Shown: positions 18,274 to 27,394, counted from the stretch's first letter. The stretch is 64,000 bases of DNA from Hafnia alvei (GCF_900095695.1 NZ_FMIQ01000006.1:62001-126000), one strand, 5' to 3'. The notes: generated by a model from the sequence alone, not told the origin. Made by a program: numbers and translations.

Positions 18274-19121
18274 GTATGCAAACGGACACCAAACCTCATA
18301 TCGACGGTGGATTAGCCACGCGCACGCTGTGTTTTAGCTATCAAGATAAGCCGGTTTTAAAGCACCTAACGTTAGATTTTAGCCACTTCAACGTCACCGG
18401 CATTATCGGCGCGAACGGCAGTGGAAAATCAACGCTGTTTATGAATCTCTCCGGTATTTATCAGCCCCAAGAGGGCGAGGTGTGGTGGGACGATGAGCCG
18501 TTGGTCTACAGCAAAAAGGGCCTTCGAGCGCTACGCCAAAGCGTGGTGACGGTGTTTCAAGATCCTGACCAGCAGATTTTCTACAGCGATGTAGAAAATG
18601 ATATTGCCTTCAGCCTGCGCAATCTGGGTATTGAGGAAGCGGAGATTAAGCGCCGTACCGACTGGGCTTTGCGCTTGGTTGACGCTCAACATTTTCGCCA
18701 TACGCCGGTTCAATGCTTGAGCTTCGGGCAGAAAAAAAGGGTGGCAATTGCCGGAGCGCTGGTCATGCAATCGGACTATTTACTCTTGGATGAACCGACT
18801 GCCGGACTCGATCCGTCGGGGCGACGCAAGATGTTGGAGATCATTGAGCAGATCGTGGCGCAGGGCAAACGCATCATTATTTCGAGCCACGATATCGATC
18901 TCATCTATCAAATCTGTGACGGACTGTACCTACTATCGGATGGCGAAGTGCTGAGTTCCGGCTCGCCGCAGGAGGTTTTGGTGAATAAAACGCTGCTGGA
19001 AAGTGCGGGTTTAGAACAGCCTTGGCTGGTGAAACTGCACTGCGAGGCGGGTTTGCCGCTGTGCAAAACCGAACAGGAAATGATTGCGGTGCTGCGGCAC
19101 TGGAAGGAGAAACAAGAATGA
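18270..19121 (+). CDS. cbiO: cobalt transporter ATP-binding subunit CbiO
   Basis: ABC ATPase that powers the cobalt importer. In the 283-residue protein the Walker A loop GANGSGKS is at about residues 47-54, the Q-loop follows in [10 protein letters not shown], the signature is LSFGQKKR, and Walker B plus D-loop read [14 protein letters not shown]. The switch histidine is in ISSHDID. It starts in the ATGA overlap with cbiQ and ends in one with cbiP. Confidence 0.95.
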   Translation: MSMQTDTKPHIDGGLATRTLCFSYQDKPVLKHLTLDFSHFNVTGIIGANGSGKSTLFMNLSGIYQPQEGEVWWDDEPLVYSKKGLRALRQSVVTVFQDPDQQIFYSDVENDIAFSLRNLGIEEAEIKRRTDWALRLVDAQHFRHTPVQCLSFGQKKRVAIAGALVMQSDYLLLDEPTAGLDPSGRRKMLEIIEQIVAQGKRIIISSHDIDLIYQICDGLYLLSDGEVLSSGSPQEVLVNKTLLESAGLEQPWLVKLHCEAGLPLCKTEQEMIAVLRHWKEKQE

Positions 19122-20653
19122 GCATTTCACTCATGGTTCAGGGTACCGCCTCCGACGTGGGAAAGAGCGTTTTAGTTGCCGGATTTTGCCGGATTTTTAT
19201 GCAGGATGGCTATCGCTGTAAACCGTTCAAATCGCAGAATATGGCGTTGAATTCAGGGATTACCGCGCAGGGCGATGAAATGGGCCGAGCGCAGATTTTT
19301 CAGGCGCAGGCGGCGGGAGTTGCGCCCGATGTACGGATGAATCCGGTGCTGCTCAAGCCGACGAGCGATCGCAAAGCGCAGGTTATTGTGATGGGAAAAG
19401 TCGCCTGTCACATGGATGCCGTGGAATACCACCACTATAAACCTCAGCTACAGCAGCAGATTCGAACCGTCTATCAACAGCTGGCGAGCGAATCCGACAT
19501 CATGGTGCTGGAAGGGGCGGGCAGCCCGGCAGAAATCAATCTGCGCGATCGAGACATTGTGAATATGGGCATGGCTGAGGCCGCTGGCGCACCGGTATTG
19601 CTGGTGGCAGATATCGACCGTGGCGGAGTATTTGCTTCTATTTATGGCACCTTAGCGTTGCTCAAACCGGAAGAAAGGGCGCGAGTTATTGGCGTCATCA
19701 TCAATAAATTTCGCGGTGATATCACGCTGTTGCAGCCCGGCATTAAGCAAATTGAAGCGCTGACTCAGGTTCCGGTTCTCGGCGTTCTACCTTGGTTATC
19801 GCTGGATCTGGAAGATGAAGACGGCGTGGCGCTGCAGGTCGGGAAATATTCCTCCGCCAAAGAAGCCGATCTCGACGTGGTGGTGATTCAGTTTCCGCAC
19901 ATCGCCAACTTCACCGATTTTAATCCGCTCTCGGTGCAGCCAGATGTGCGCCTGCGCTACGCCGTCGACCCACAGGAAATCATGGGCGCGGATCTGATTA
20001 TCTTGCCGGGCAGCAAAAATACGCTCGGCGATCTTAGTTGGCTAAAAGCGAAAAGGCTGGATCGCGCGATTAAAAAAGCCCACGGCGCAGGCACCGCAAT
20101 TATGGGGATCTGCGGTGGTTATCAAATGCTGGGTAATCAGATTTTCGATGAGGTGGAGTCGGGCCTAAGCCATATGTGCGGTTTAGGTTTGCTGGACGTG
20201 GATACCTGTTTTGAACCGAGTAAAAAAACCGCGCAGGTGGCTGGCGTTTCAGGCTCCCACCTTAACGGTCTGTTAGCTCAATGCTGTGACCAACCCCTGA
20301 CGGGCTACGAAATCCATATGGGGGTTTCCACGCTGGGTGAAAATGCCCGTCCGTTTGCGCATATGCAGGTTAAGAATGGTCAGGCGCAGCAGTGGCTCGA
20401 CGGGGCGCTAAATCACGATGGCAGCGTAGCAGGCAGCTATTTGCATGGCCTGTTTGAACAAAATCGGTTCACCCGATCGCTGCTTAATCAGCTAAGGCAG
20501 AAAAAAGGTCTGACGCCGCTAGACAGCGAAAACTTTGACTATGCGCATCACAAAGAGACGCAGTTTGACGCGTTGGCATCCAACATGCGGGTGCATTTGG
20601 ATATCGACCGCATCTATGCCTTGATGCGCCAGCATCAGGAACCACAGCGATGA
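19118..20653 (+). CDS. cbiP: cobyric acid synthase CbiP
   Basis: Amidates four side chains (b, d, e, g) of adenosylcobyrinic acid a,c-diamide using glutamine. Start ATG 19118 overlaps the cbiO stop and is preceded by GGAAGGAG, giving 511 residues, normal for CbiP. It has the N-terminal P-loop-like [14 protein letters not shown] and [10 protein letters not shown], and a C-terminal class I glutaminase domain with the nucleophile in GICGGYQML and the His in SYLHGLFE. Its substrate is made by CbiA and an adenosyltransferase; CbiA is not encoded in the window, BtuR is. Confidence 0.95.
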   Translation: MSISLMVQGTASDVGKSVLVAGFCRIFMQDGYRCKPFKSQNMALNSGITAQGDEMGRAQIFQAQAAGVAPDVRMNPVLLKPTSDRKAQVIVMGKVACHMDAVEYHHYKPQLQQQIRTVYQQLASESDIMVLEGAGSPAEINLRDRDIVNMGMAEAAGAPVLLVADIDRGGVFASIYGTLALLKPEERARVIGVIINKFRGDITLLQPGIKQIEALTQVPVLGVLPWLSLDLEDEDGVALQVGKYSSAKEADLDVVVIQFPHIANFTDFNPLSVQPDVRLRYAVDPQEIMGADLIILPGSKNTLGDLSWLKAKRLDRAIKKAHGAGTAIMGICGGYQMLGNQIFDEVESGLSHMCGLGLLDVDTCFEPSKKTAQVAGVSGSHLNGLLAQCCDQPLTGYEIHMGVSTLGENARPFAHMQVKNGQAQQWLDGALNHDGSVAGSYLHGLFEQNRFTRSLLNQLRQKKGLTPLDSENFDYAHHKETQFDALASNMRVHLDIDRIYALMRQHQEPQR

Positions 20654-20678
20654 GTCAGGCTTGCAGGAGCAACATCTA

Positions 20679-21437
20679 ATGACGCTAACGATGTTCTGGG
20701 CCACGGTGCAATTCATTACTCGTTTGCCGGTGCCAAGCCGCTGGGCGCAGGGGGTAGATTTTCAGCAATACGGGCGTGGCGTTCCAGCATTTCCCATCGT
20801 GGGGCTGATGGTGGGAATGCTAGCCGCTGCGGTTTCGCTGGCTATCAGCCAATCAGGCGGCGGTATTTTTATTGGCGCGTTGGGTTACGTGTTTGCGTTG
20901 ACGTTGCTGACCGGCGGTTTTCATCTGGATGGATTAGCCGACACCTGCGATGGCATTTTCTCTGCCCGCCAACGCGAGCGAATGCTGGAAATTATGCGAG
21001 ATAGCCGGCTTGGAACCTACGGAGGCCTCGCGCTGATTTTCTGCGTGGTAACGAAAACGCTGGCGGTGGTGTCGCTTTCCGATTCATCGCCATGGGTATT
21101 ATTCGGCTTTTTAAGCTGCGCCTGCGTGGCGGGGCGAACCGCGATGGTATTGGTGATGTATGGGCAGCGCTACGCCCGCCAAGGCGACGGCATGGGCAAT
21201 ATTTATATCGGTAAAATATCGCGTTTTGAGGCAGCGACGACGTTAGTCATCGGCTGTTTGCTGGTGGCAATACTGGGCGGTCGTCAGGCGCTGGCGGCGA
21301 TGGCGATCACTTTCGTGGCTATTTACGCGCTGGCGGGTTATTTCCGCCATCACCTCGGTGGGCAAACCGGAGACACGCTGGGCGCAGCAGAAGAGATGGG
21401 CGAAATGATTTTCCTGTTAGCGCTGCTTTGGGTTTAG
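20679..21437 (+). CDS. cobS: adenosylcobinamide-GDP ribazoletransferase CobS
   Basis: Membrane enzyme joining adenosylcobinamide-GDP to alpha-ribazole. Start ATG 20679 has CAGGAG 9 bases upstream. The 252-residue protein contains FITRLPVP near the N-terminus, the metal-binding GGFHLDGLADTCDG, EIMRDSRLGTYG and the late HHLGGQTGDTLGA. Several membrane helices are visible. cobU, which makes its GDP-activated substrate and normally precedes it, is missing between cbiP and cobS. Confidence 0.94.
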   Translation: MTLTMFWATVQFITRLPVPSRWAQGVDFQQYGRGVPAFPIVGLMVGMLAAAVSLAISQSGGGIFIGALGYVFALTLLTGGFHLDGLADTCDGIFSARQRERMLEIMRDSRLGTYGGLALIFCVVTKTLAVVSLSDSSPWVLFGFLSCACVAGRTAMVLVMYGQRYARQGDGMGNIYIGKISRFEAATTLVIGCLLVAILGGRQALAAMAITFVAIYALAGYFRHHLGGQTGDTLGAAEEMGEMIFLLALLWV

Positions 21438-21465
21438 CACCACCACAACACCGGATAATAACCTG

Positions 21466-21689
21466 CGCCTTATGCGTAATGTCGTTCACTTAAGCCCGAT
21501 TTTAGGGGGAACACACCGATGGGGTCGTAGCGGCGTAAGCCGCCGACAACTTTGCCTGGAGCAAAGTTGAACAACGCGGAAGCGTTGCCCTTTAGGGAGG
21601 AACACATGGATGTGTTCCGTAACCGCCCCGCGGTGTGGTAGACCCGTGTATCTCGATCTTTTAAACGAATCGGTATTACGCCTTATGCG
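21466..21689. mobile_element. MITE-like hairpin element between cobS and cobT
   Basis: An 11-bp direct repeat, CGCCTTATGCG, occurs at 21466-21476 and 21679-21689 and looks like a target-site duplication. Just inside it, imperfect inverted ends (TAATGTCGTTCACTTAAG and the complement of CTTTTAAACGAATCGGTATTA) face each other. The interior (about 21523-21640) is an array of perfect hairpins with tiny loops: GCGGC/GCCGC, AACTTTGC/GCAAAGTT, AACGC/GCGTT and GGAACACA/TGTGTTCC. It codes for nothing. It differs from ERIC and REP sequences I know. Its RNA could fold strongly between cobS and cobT. Confidence 0.55.
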
Positions 21690-21709
21690 CCACCATAACG
21701 AGAAAAAGC

Positions 21710-22774
21710 ATGAACACATTGGACTCTATTATTCAAATGATCCGTCCCTTAGATCAGGGAAAAATGGCGCAGGCTGCGGGATATGTGGATGCGTTAGCCA
21801 AACCACCGGGAAGTCTGGGGCGCTTGGAGCAGCTGTCGATCCAGCTGTCAGGCATGTCGGGGATTGCGGATTTAGCCAATCTCAACAAAGAGATTATCGT
21901 GATGTGCGCCGATCACGGCGTGTTTGAGGAAGGGGTTGCCGTAACGCCTAAAAATGTCACGGCGATCCAGGCTCGAAACATGCAAAAGGGGCTTACCGGG
22001 GTGTGCGCGCTGGCCAAAAGTAGCAATACGCACGTGCTGCCGATCGATATTGGTATTGATGCCGATCCTATCGCCGATCTGCGTTCGCTGAAGCTGGCGC
22101 GCGGCTGTGGAAATATCGCTCGCGGGCCAGCAATGAGCTATCAGCAGGCAGAACAGTTGTTGATAGCCAGCGCAAATCTGGTGCAGGAGCGCGTGGCGCA
22201 GGGGATCTCGATCTTTGGCGTCGGCGAATTGGGCATTGCCAATACCACGCCGGCGTCGGCCATGATCAGCGTGCTGACCGACACCGACCCTCATGACGTC
22301 GTCGGTATCGGCGCGAACCTTCCACTGGCGCGAGTGGCACATAAAGAAAGCGTTGTGCGGCGGGCCATCGACGTTAATCAACCGCGTGCCGATGATGCCG
22401 TAGATGTGCTGGCTAAAATCGGTGGCTTTGATTTAGTCGGGATGACCGGGGTGATCCTTGGCGCCGCCGCCGCCGGAGTACCGGTGGTGCTGGATGGTTT
22501 TCTCTCTTATGCGTCGGCGCTTGCCGCGTACCGTCTGGCGCCACAGGTGCGAGATTACTGCATTCCCTCTCATTTTTCGGCTGAAAAAGGGGCAGGGGTG
22601 GCGCTGAAGCATCTCGACCTTGTTCCGTATTTATATCTGGATCTGCGTTTGGGGGAAGGCAGCGGCGCCGCAGTGGCTATGTCAGTGATTAGCGCCGCCT
22701 GCGCCATGTATTGCGATATGGGCCAGCAAACGAGCAGTGGTTTTACTTTGCCGCCGTCGCCGTTACGTAACTGA
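21710..22774 (+). CDS. cobT: nicotinate-nucleotide-dimethylbenzimidazole phosphoribosyltransferase CobT
   Basis: Makes alpha-ribazole phosphate, the lower-ligand precursor of cobalamin. The 354-residue protein has KPPGSLGRLEQL, MCADHGVFEEGV, GVGELGIANTTPASA and the catalytic-region SAEKGAGVAL near the C-terminus. It is separated from cobS by a hairpin-rich insertion but is on the same strand. No terminator follows it, so transcription may run into the LysR gene 32 bp downstream. Confidence 0.94.
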   Translation: MNTLDSIIQMIRPLDQGKMAQAAGYVDALAKPPGSLGRLEQLSIQLSGMSGIADLANLNKEIIVMCADHGVFEEGVAVTPKNVTAIQARNMQKGLTGVCALAKSSNTHVLPIDIGIDADPIADLRSLKLARGCGNIARGPAMSYQQAEQLLIASANLVQERVAQGISIFGVGELGIANTTPASAMISVLTDTDPHDVVGIGANLPLARVAHKESVVRRAIDVNQPRADDAVDVLAKIGGFDLVGMTGVILGAAAAGVPVVLDGFLSYASALAAYRLAPQVRDYCIPSHFSAEKGAGVALKHLDLVPYLYLDLRLGEGSGAAVAMSVISAACAMYCDMGQQTSSGFTLPPSPLRN

Positions 22775-22806
22775 TTTTTAAATTATGAATTAATGGGTGT
22801 ATCAAA

Positions 22807-23730
22807 ATGCGCTGTAAAATTCCTAAGACCGATCTATTAGTGACGTTTGAAGCCGTGGCTCAGTATGAAAGCTACACGCGTGCTGCAGAGAAATTAGCGT
22901 TAACACAGAGTGCGGTATTCCGTCAGATAACCGCATTAGAAGAATTTCTTAACGTGTCTTTATTCCATCATGTGCGTAAGCGCATTTTTCTTAACGACGC
23001 AGGCCGTTATTATCTCGACCTCGTCAGAGATACGTTAGAGCAGATGGAGCGTGATACACAAAGTATTATGTCTTATCAGTCTACCCAGCAGATTTTAGAA
23101 TTAGCGGTGACGCCGACGTTTAGCACGCACTGGCTTATTCCTAACCTCAGTGACTTTCATGAAAATAATCCAGAGATAGTGCTTAACTTAATTGCGTTAA
23201 CCACACCGGCTGATTTTTTAAATCTACGCTATGACGCCGTGATTATGCGAGAAGACTTCTGTAGCCCCTGGGCCGAAAATGAACATTTATTTGAAGAGGA
23301 ATTAGTTCCGGTCTGTAGCCGAATGCTGTGGCGTGATGATAAAGAAGTGATGCGCGCAGACCAGTTACTGGATGAGTATAGGCTATTACATCAGACTACA
23401 CGTCTAGATTCGTGGCACGACTGGTTTGCGTTATCTGGCGTGAGTAGCCCGCAGGTGCGCATGGGGCCTCGCTTCGATCTGCTCTCTATGCTGATTTCTG
23501 CGGTGCGTTCTAATTTAGGCGTGGCGCTGCTGCCGCGCTTTGCGATTCATAAAGATCTTGAAAATGGCGATATGGTGATCCCGTGTGATTTACCGATGAG
23601 TACAGGTAATCACTTTATTTTAACCTATAAAGAAGGCAAACGAGGATTACGTAGTTTGCAGAAGTTTAGCCACTGGGTTCATGAAAAATCAAAGGATGAA
23701 GAGTTAAAGAAAACACGTATTCACGGTTAA
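22807..23730 (+). CDS. LysR-family transcriptional regulator
   Basis: A 307-residue DNA-binding regulator. The N-terminal winged helix-turn-helix (about residues 5-63) has TRAAEKLALTQSAVFRQITALEE, here cited as the motif A-A-E-x-L-x-x-T-Q-S-A-x-x-x-Q-I, followed by a linker helix and a LysR substrate-binding domain. It lies between the corrinoid operon and the fumarase gene. The inverted repeat at 23740-23824, just behind it and before the fumarase gene, is a plausible binding site. The target pathway (glutamate fermentation, mesaconate) is inferred from location only. Confidence 0.9.
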   Translation: MRCKIPKTDLLVTFEAVAQYESYTRAAEKLALTQSAVFRQITALEEFLNVSLFHHVRKRIFLNDAGRYYLDLVRDTLEQMERDTQSIMSYQSTQQILELAVTPTFSTHWLIPNLSDFHENNPEIVLNLIALTTPADFLNLRYDAVIMREDFCSPWAENEHLFEEELVPVCSRMLWRDDKEVMRADQLLDEYRLLHQTTRLDSWHDWFALSGVSSPQVRMGPRFDLLSMLISAVRSNLGVALLPRFAIHKDLENGDMVIPCDLPMSTGNHFILTYKEGKRGLRSLQKFSHWVHEKSKDEELKKTRIHG

Positions 23731-23739
23731 GCATTATAT

Positions 23740-23824
23740 GTTGAAAATTGAACATTTGATTTTTAATTTAATAAAATAATAATTGGAACTGCTTTTATAT
23801 TTTCAATTTTCAACCAATCTTTTT
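23740..23824. promoter_or_regulatory. widely spaced perfect inverted repeat before the fumarase gene
   Basis: GTTGAAAATTGAA (23740-23752) recurs as its exact complement TTCAATTTTCAAC (23812-23824). The arm centres are 72 bp apart, about seven helical turns, in an AT-rich gap that should hold the fumarase promoter. It could be a two-site operator for the adjacent LysR protein. Confidence 0.45.
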
Positions 23825-23885
23825 TGTTGCGCCCATGGCTAGCAAGAACGCTTTGCCACTTTTTTCAATTTATTGAGTAAAAATA

Positions 23886-25532
23886 ATGCATAAAAATGAT
23901 TTTTTTTACCAAGAGATATTTCCTCTTTCTGAAGACGAAACGGAATATTACCTACTTACCGATAAATACGTTTCTACCTTCACGATTAATGGCAAGGAAG
24001 TGCTTAAAATAGAACCCGAGGCGTTAACGCTGGTTTCTCAACAGGCGTTTCATGATGCATCATTTTTCCTACGCCCCGCGCATCAGCAGCAGGTAGCGGC
24101 TATTTTGCAAGATCCACAGGCCAGTGAAAACGATAAATATGTCGCTTTACAACTCCTGCGTAATTCTGAAATCTCGGCCAAAGGCATTTTGCCCAACTGC
24201 CAAGATACGGGAACATCAACGATTGTTGCAAAGAAAGGCCAGTATGTTTGGACCGATACTGACGACGTTGAAGCGCTGTCGCGCGGCATTTTTAACACTT
24301 TCCGCCAAGACAATTTGCGCTATTCACAAAATGCGGCGTTGGATATGTACAACGAAGTGAATACCGCGACCAACCTGCCTGGGCAAATTGATATTTTTGC
24401 CACCACGGGCGCACAGTATTCATTCTTGTTCGTGAATAAAGGCGGCGGCTCAGCCAACAAAGCCGCGCTGTATCAGGAAACTAAAGCCATTCTTGAGCCG
24501 GAAAAACTAAAAGCATTTCTGATCGAAAAAATGAAAAGTTTGGGCACGGCAGCCTGCCCGCCGTATCACATAGCCTTTGTGATTGGGGGCTTATCGGCGG
24601 AACAAACGCTAAAAACCGCCAAGTTGGCCTCAACCAAATATTTCGATGCGCTGCCGGTGAGCGGCAATGAATATGGTCAGGCATTCCGCGATACGCACTT
24701 AGAACAGAGCTTGCTTGAGGCATCACGCGAGTTTGGCTTGGGGGCGCAGTTTGGCGGCAAATATTTTGCGCATGATGTGCGTGTGATTCGTTTGCCACGT
24801 CATGGTGGATCTTGCCCGATTGGCATGGCGATATCGTGCTCGTCCGATCGTAATATCAAAGCAAAAATCAATAAACAGGGGATCTGGCTGGAAAAATTAG
24901 AGCGCCATCCCGAACGCCTGATCCCGCAGGCGATGCGCCAGCAGCAAGAAGGGCAGGTGGTCAATATTGACCTCAGCCGCCCGATGGCGGAGATCCAGCT
25001 AGAGCTTTCACGCTATCCGGTTTCTACGCGTGTGTCGCTCAACGGGCCGTTGATTGTGGCGCGTGACATCGTGCATGCCAAGCTCAAAGAGCGCTTAGAA
25101 CGGGGTGAACCGCTGCCGCAATACATGAAAGATCACCCCGTGTACTATGCGGGGCCGGCAAAAAAACCGGACGAGCATGTGTCAGGTTCCATGGGGCCAA
25201 CCACCGGTGGGCGAATGGATAGCTACGTTGAACTTTTCCAATCTCACGGCGGAAGTTTAGTGATGCTCGCCAAAGGCAACCGTAGCCAGCAGGTAACCGA
25301 CGCCTGCGCCCAGCATGGGGGCTTTTATCTGGGCAGTATTGGCGGCTCGGCGGCAATTCTGGCGCAGGAATATATTGAAAGCTTGGAGTGCCTTGAGTAT
25401 CCCGAACTGGGCATGGAAGCGGTGTGGAAAATGAACGTCAAAAACTTCCCTGCGTTTATTTTGGTCGATGACAAAGGCCACTCATTCTTCGACCAGATTC
25501 AAATGAAGGCATGTGCAGGCTGTCAGAAATAG
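23886..25532 (+). CDS. class I fumarase, probable mesaconase
   Basis: Iron-sulfur hydratase of the FumA/FumB/FumD type; reversibly hydrates fumarate, and members of this class also hydrate mesaconate to citramalate. The 548-residue protein has the cluster-binding cysteines in [10 protein letters not shown] (Cys105), TAACPPYH (about 224) and GSCPIGMA (about 318), and the C-terminal [13 protein letters not shown] and ACAGCQK typical of class I. E. coli O157:H7 FumD, described as a mesaconase, lies in a comparable glutamate mutase cluster (from memory). Mesaconate is what Mal produces here, so a mesaconase role is likely, but the sequence alone does not exclude an ordinary fumarase. Confidence 0.9.
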   Translation: MHKNDFFYQEIFPLSEDETEYYLLTDKYVSTFTINGKEVLKIEPEALTLVSQQAFHDASFFLRPAHQQQVAAILQDPQASENDKYVALQLLRNSEISAKGILPNCQDTGTSTIVAKKGQYVWTDTDDVEALSRGIFNTFRQDNLRYSQNAALDMYNEVNTATNLPGQIDIFATTGAQYSFLFVNKGGGSANKAALYQETKAILEPEKLKAFLIEKMKSLGTAACPPYHIAFVIGGLSAEQTLKTAKLASTKYFDALPVSGNEYGQAFRDTHLEQSLLEASREFGLGAQFGGKYFAHDVRVIRLPRHGGSCPIGMAISCSSDRNIKAKINKQGIWLEKLERHPERLIPQAMRQQQEGQVVNIDLSRPMAEIQLELSRYPVSTRVSLNGPLIVARDIVHAKLKERLERGEPLPQYMKDHPVYYAGPAKKPDEHVSGSMGPTTGGRMDSYVELFQSHGGSLVMLAKGNRSQQVTDACAQHGGFYLGSIGGSAAILAQEYIESLECLEYPELGMEAVWKMNVKNFPAFILVDDKGHSFFDQIQMKACAGCQK

Positions 25533-25549
25533 CCAACAGGAGCATCGTC

Positions 25550-26140
25550 ATGAGTGAGGAACGCTATCAACAACGTCAACAACAGCTCAAAGAGCGCGTT
25601 GAACAGCGGGTTGCGGCAGCCACGAAACGCGGTGGGATCGTGATTGTTTTTACCGGTAATGGCAAAGGCAAAACCTCGGCGGCGTTCGGTACAGCGGCAC
25701 GGGCAATCGGTCACGGCATGAAGGTGGGCGTGGTGCAATTTATCAAAGGAGAGTGGGAGAGCGGCGAGCGAAATCTACTCGAACGCGCCGGGGCTGAGTT
25801 TCATATTATGGCAACCGGTTTTACCTGGAATACCCAAGATAAGCTGTCGGATACCCAGGCTGCGGTGACGGCGTGGGAACAAGGCAAGCGCATGCTGGCC
25901 GATCCCACCTATGGGCTGGTTATCTTAGACGAACTGACCTACATGCTGACCTATGGCTATTTGCCACTCAATGAGGTGTTAACCGCGCTAGAAAATCGAC
26001 CTGCTCAACAAAATGTGGTGATCACAGGAAGAGCCTGCCACCGTGAAATCATTGCGTTGGCAGATACGGTCAGTGAAATGCGGCCGGTGAAACACGCCTT
26101 TGACAGCGGTATTCAGGCACAGGCAGGTATTGATTGGTAA
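25550..26140 (+). CDS. btuR: cob(I)alamin adenosyltransferase BtuR
   Basis: Attaches the adenosyl group to cobalamin or its precursors, making the cofactor form used by glutamate mutase. The start is ATG 25550 behind CAGGAG; a longer frame from 25511 overlaps the fumarase gene and is not used. The resulting 196 residues equal the E. coli length. The nucleotide loop TGNGKGKTSA is at about residues 35-44, followed by VVQFIKG and LDELTYML. It starts 17 bp after the fumarase stop, so the two are one transcript. Confidence 0.94.
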   Translation: MSEERYQQRQQQLKERVEQRVAAATKRGGIVIVFTGNGKGKTSAAFGTAARAIGHGMKVGVVQFIKGEWESGERNLLERAGAEFHIMATGFTWNTQDKLSDTQAAVTAWEQGKRMLADPTYGLVILDELTYMLTYGYLPLNEVLTALENRPAQQNVVITGRACHREIIALADTVSEMRPVKHAFDSGIQAQAGIDW

Positions 26141-26160
26141 TGCACGTTGAAAACGTCAGT

Positions 26161-26190
26161 AAAAGGCCACGCCGCTGGGCGTAGCCTTTT
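26161..26190. terminator. terminator after btuR
   Basis: AAAAGGCCACGCC and GGCGTAGCCTTTT form an 11-bp stem with one mismatch and a GCTG loop, ending in TTTT. It closes the fumarase-btuR transcript. Confidence 0.75.
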
Positions 26191-26440
26191 GCTGGCTATT
26201 AGAATCTTATTCCATTGAAATGGATTTCGCCGTGCAGGCAAAGTAGTGCGTCGCCCCCGCCAAAAAGAAATGTTCAAATTTTCCCCGCTTTGGCTACACA
26301 GTGACTATAGTCAATGTATGGCACGGCAATAAAGCAAGAGATTGGTTTGCTATCCCGCCTTGAAGCTGCTTGGCCTAGACTTTTCTTATAGTTTTGTTTA
26401 TTCCCAAGAACTTTCTAAATAGTATTAAATTTTGTTTTTT

Positions 26441-26611
26441 ATGGATGAAAAAAATAAATCCCTAACGCTTAGCATTGTTAATGTTGAGCAATTTATGCAT
26501 GCAATTTATAAGGCTATTAACTTTTTAATTGTAAATCAATTAGATGCATTTTATTGGCAAGAATCAAAGATAGATTATGACGATCAATTGAGCGATTTTG
26601 ATTGGTTGTGA
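26441..26611 (+). CDS. possible small protein, 56 residues
   Basis: An ATG-to-TGA frame of 57 codons. The product has a polar start, a hydrophobic middle (AIYKAINFLIV) and an acidic tail (DYDDQLSDFDW). The composition looks protein-like, but there is no purine-rich ribosome site before the ATG, only a T-run, and I recognise no family. Its end overlaps the ATTGAT repeat cluster. It may be chance. Confidence 0.25.
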   Translation: MDEKNKSLTLSIVNVEQFMHAIYKAINFLIVNQLDAFYWQESKIDYDDQLSDFDWL

Positions 26612-26672
26612 TTGATGCTGACGATCAATAGATCAGATTTGATCGAAATTGATTATCGAAATACCCATTGAT
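26582..26672. repeat. cluster of ATTGAT/ATCAAT words
   Basis: Seven TTGAT or ATCAA words occur in 91 bp (about 26583, 26598, 26612, 26624, 26639, 26649, 26668). Two of them form an inverted pair, ATTGAT-N7-ATCAAT, at 26611-26629. The spacing differs from the FNR consensus. They end about 80 bp before the start of the regulator gene and look like an operator array. Confidence 0.4.
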
Positions 26673-26749
26673 AGAATGGGTGAATATTCTATCTTGTTAA
26701 TGCGGTGTTGAGTGAATGCTTCGCTGAAGCACCCTGCTAGGGGGACATC

Positions 26750-27394
26750 ATGGATGACATATTCTTATTCAGTCGCTCGCACATCATGCAGTCGGCTATC
26801 GCGAACATCACAGGATGTCGTTCAGCTTCTTCTCGAAACAGCCCCAACTTCAAGTTTCAAAATCCCATCCAAACTGCCGTAGCGGTGCTGATCATTCGGC
26901 CTAAACTACTGCTGGTTGATACGGTATTAACCTGCGACAGTGATATTCAGTATCTACTGCAGCGCTTGGCGGATGAGAGCTATCGCAGCCGTATCGTTCT
27001 GATCGTTGACAATAAAGACGCTCAGCTAGCGCGCCGCTACCCGCAAGATTTTCCTGAACTCAACATATCGTGCATCGGCAACCTACAAGCGCTATCTGAC
27101 ATCATTCAGAGCAGCTCACACGGGTATTTGGTGAATACGCTGTCTTCGCAAATTTATCTTGGCTTGCAAAAGCATATCTCCAATAAATTTGCGGCGTTAT
27201 TGATGGACTGGGATGCGGCATGTTCGCAGGCGAAGCATAAGGGCAACGACTACAAAAACATTTTAAACAGACGCTCTTATCTCAAGAAGAAGCTGGGGCT
27301 CAAGAACAAAACAGAGATTGATCTTCTGATTGGCATGCTAAAAGAGCCCAATCGTCCCAATGAAACCGCTTCTCCTCTGCGTCAAAGCATTTAG
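26750..27394 (+). CDS. putative LuxR/RcsA-like regulator
   Basis: A 214-residue protein I do not recognise with certainty. Its C-terminal segment NRRSYLKKKLGLKNKTEID resembles the recognition end of LuxR-type (GerE) helix-turn-helix domains, as in RcsA and BglJ, which also have divergent N-terminal domains. The N-terminal part contains LLVDTVLTCDSDIQYLL and IVLIVDNKD, loosely receiver-like. A GGGGG run lies 5 bases before the ATG. It is the only regulator next to the type VI secretion locus, and an RcsAB-like site lies between the two, so control of that locus is a reasonable guess. Confidence 0.5.
   Translation: MDDIFLFSRSHIMQSAIANITGCRSASSRNSPNFKFQNPIQTAVAVLIIRPKLLLVDTVLTCDSDIQYLLQRLADESYRSRIVLIVDNKDAQLARRYPQDFPELNISCIGNLQALSDIIQSSSHGYLVNTLSSQIYLGLQKHISNKFAALLMDWDAACSQAKHKGNDYKNILNRRSYLKKKLGLKNKTEIDLLIGMLKEPNRPNETASPLRQSI

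Larger units (their letters stand above)
26191..26749 (+). promoter_or_regulatory. long AT-rich gap before the LuxR-like regulator
   Basis: About 560 bp. It holds a possible 56-codon ORF (26441-26611) and a dense cluster of ATTGAT/ATCAAT words (26582-26672) ahead of the regulator gene. Nothing else was recognised. Confidence 0.35.

Noticed and set aside
21466-21689. ERIC or REP element
   Set aside because: The hairpin order and sequence do not match the ERIC or REP patterns I know; it is reported as an unassigned MITE-like element.
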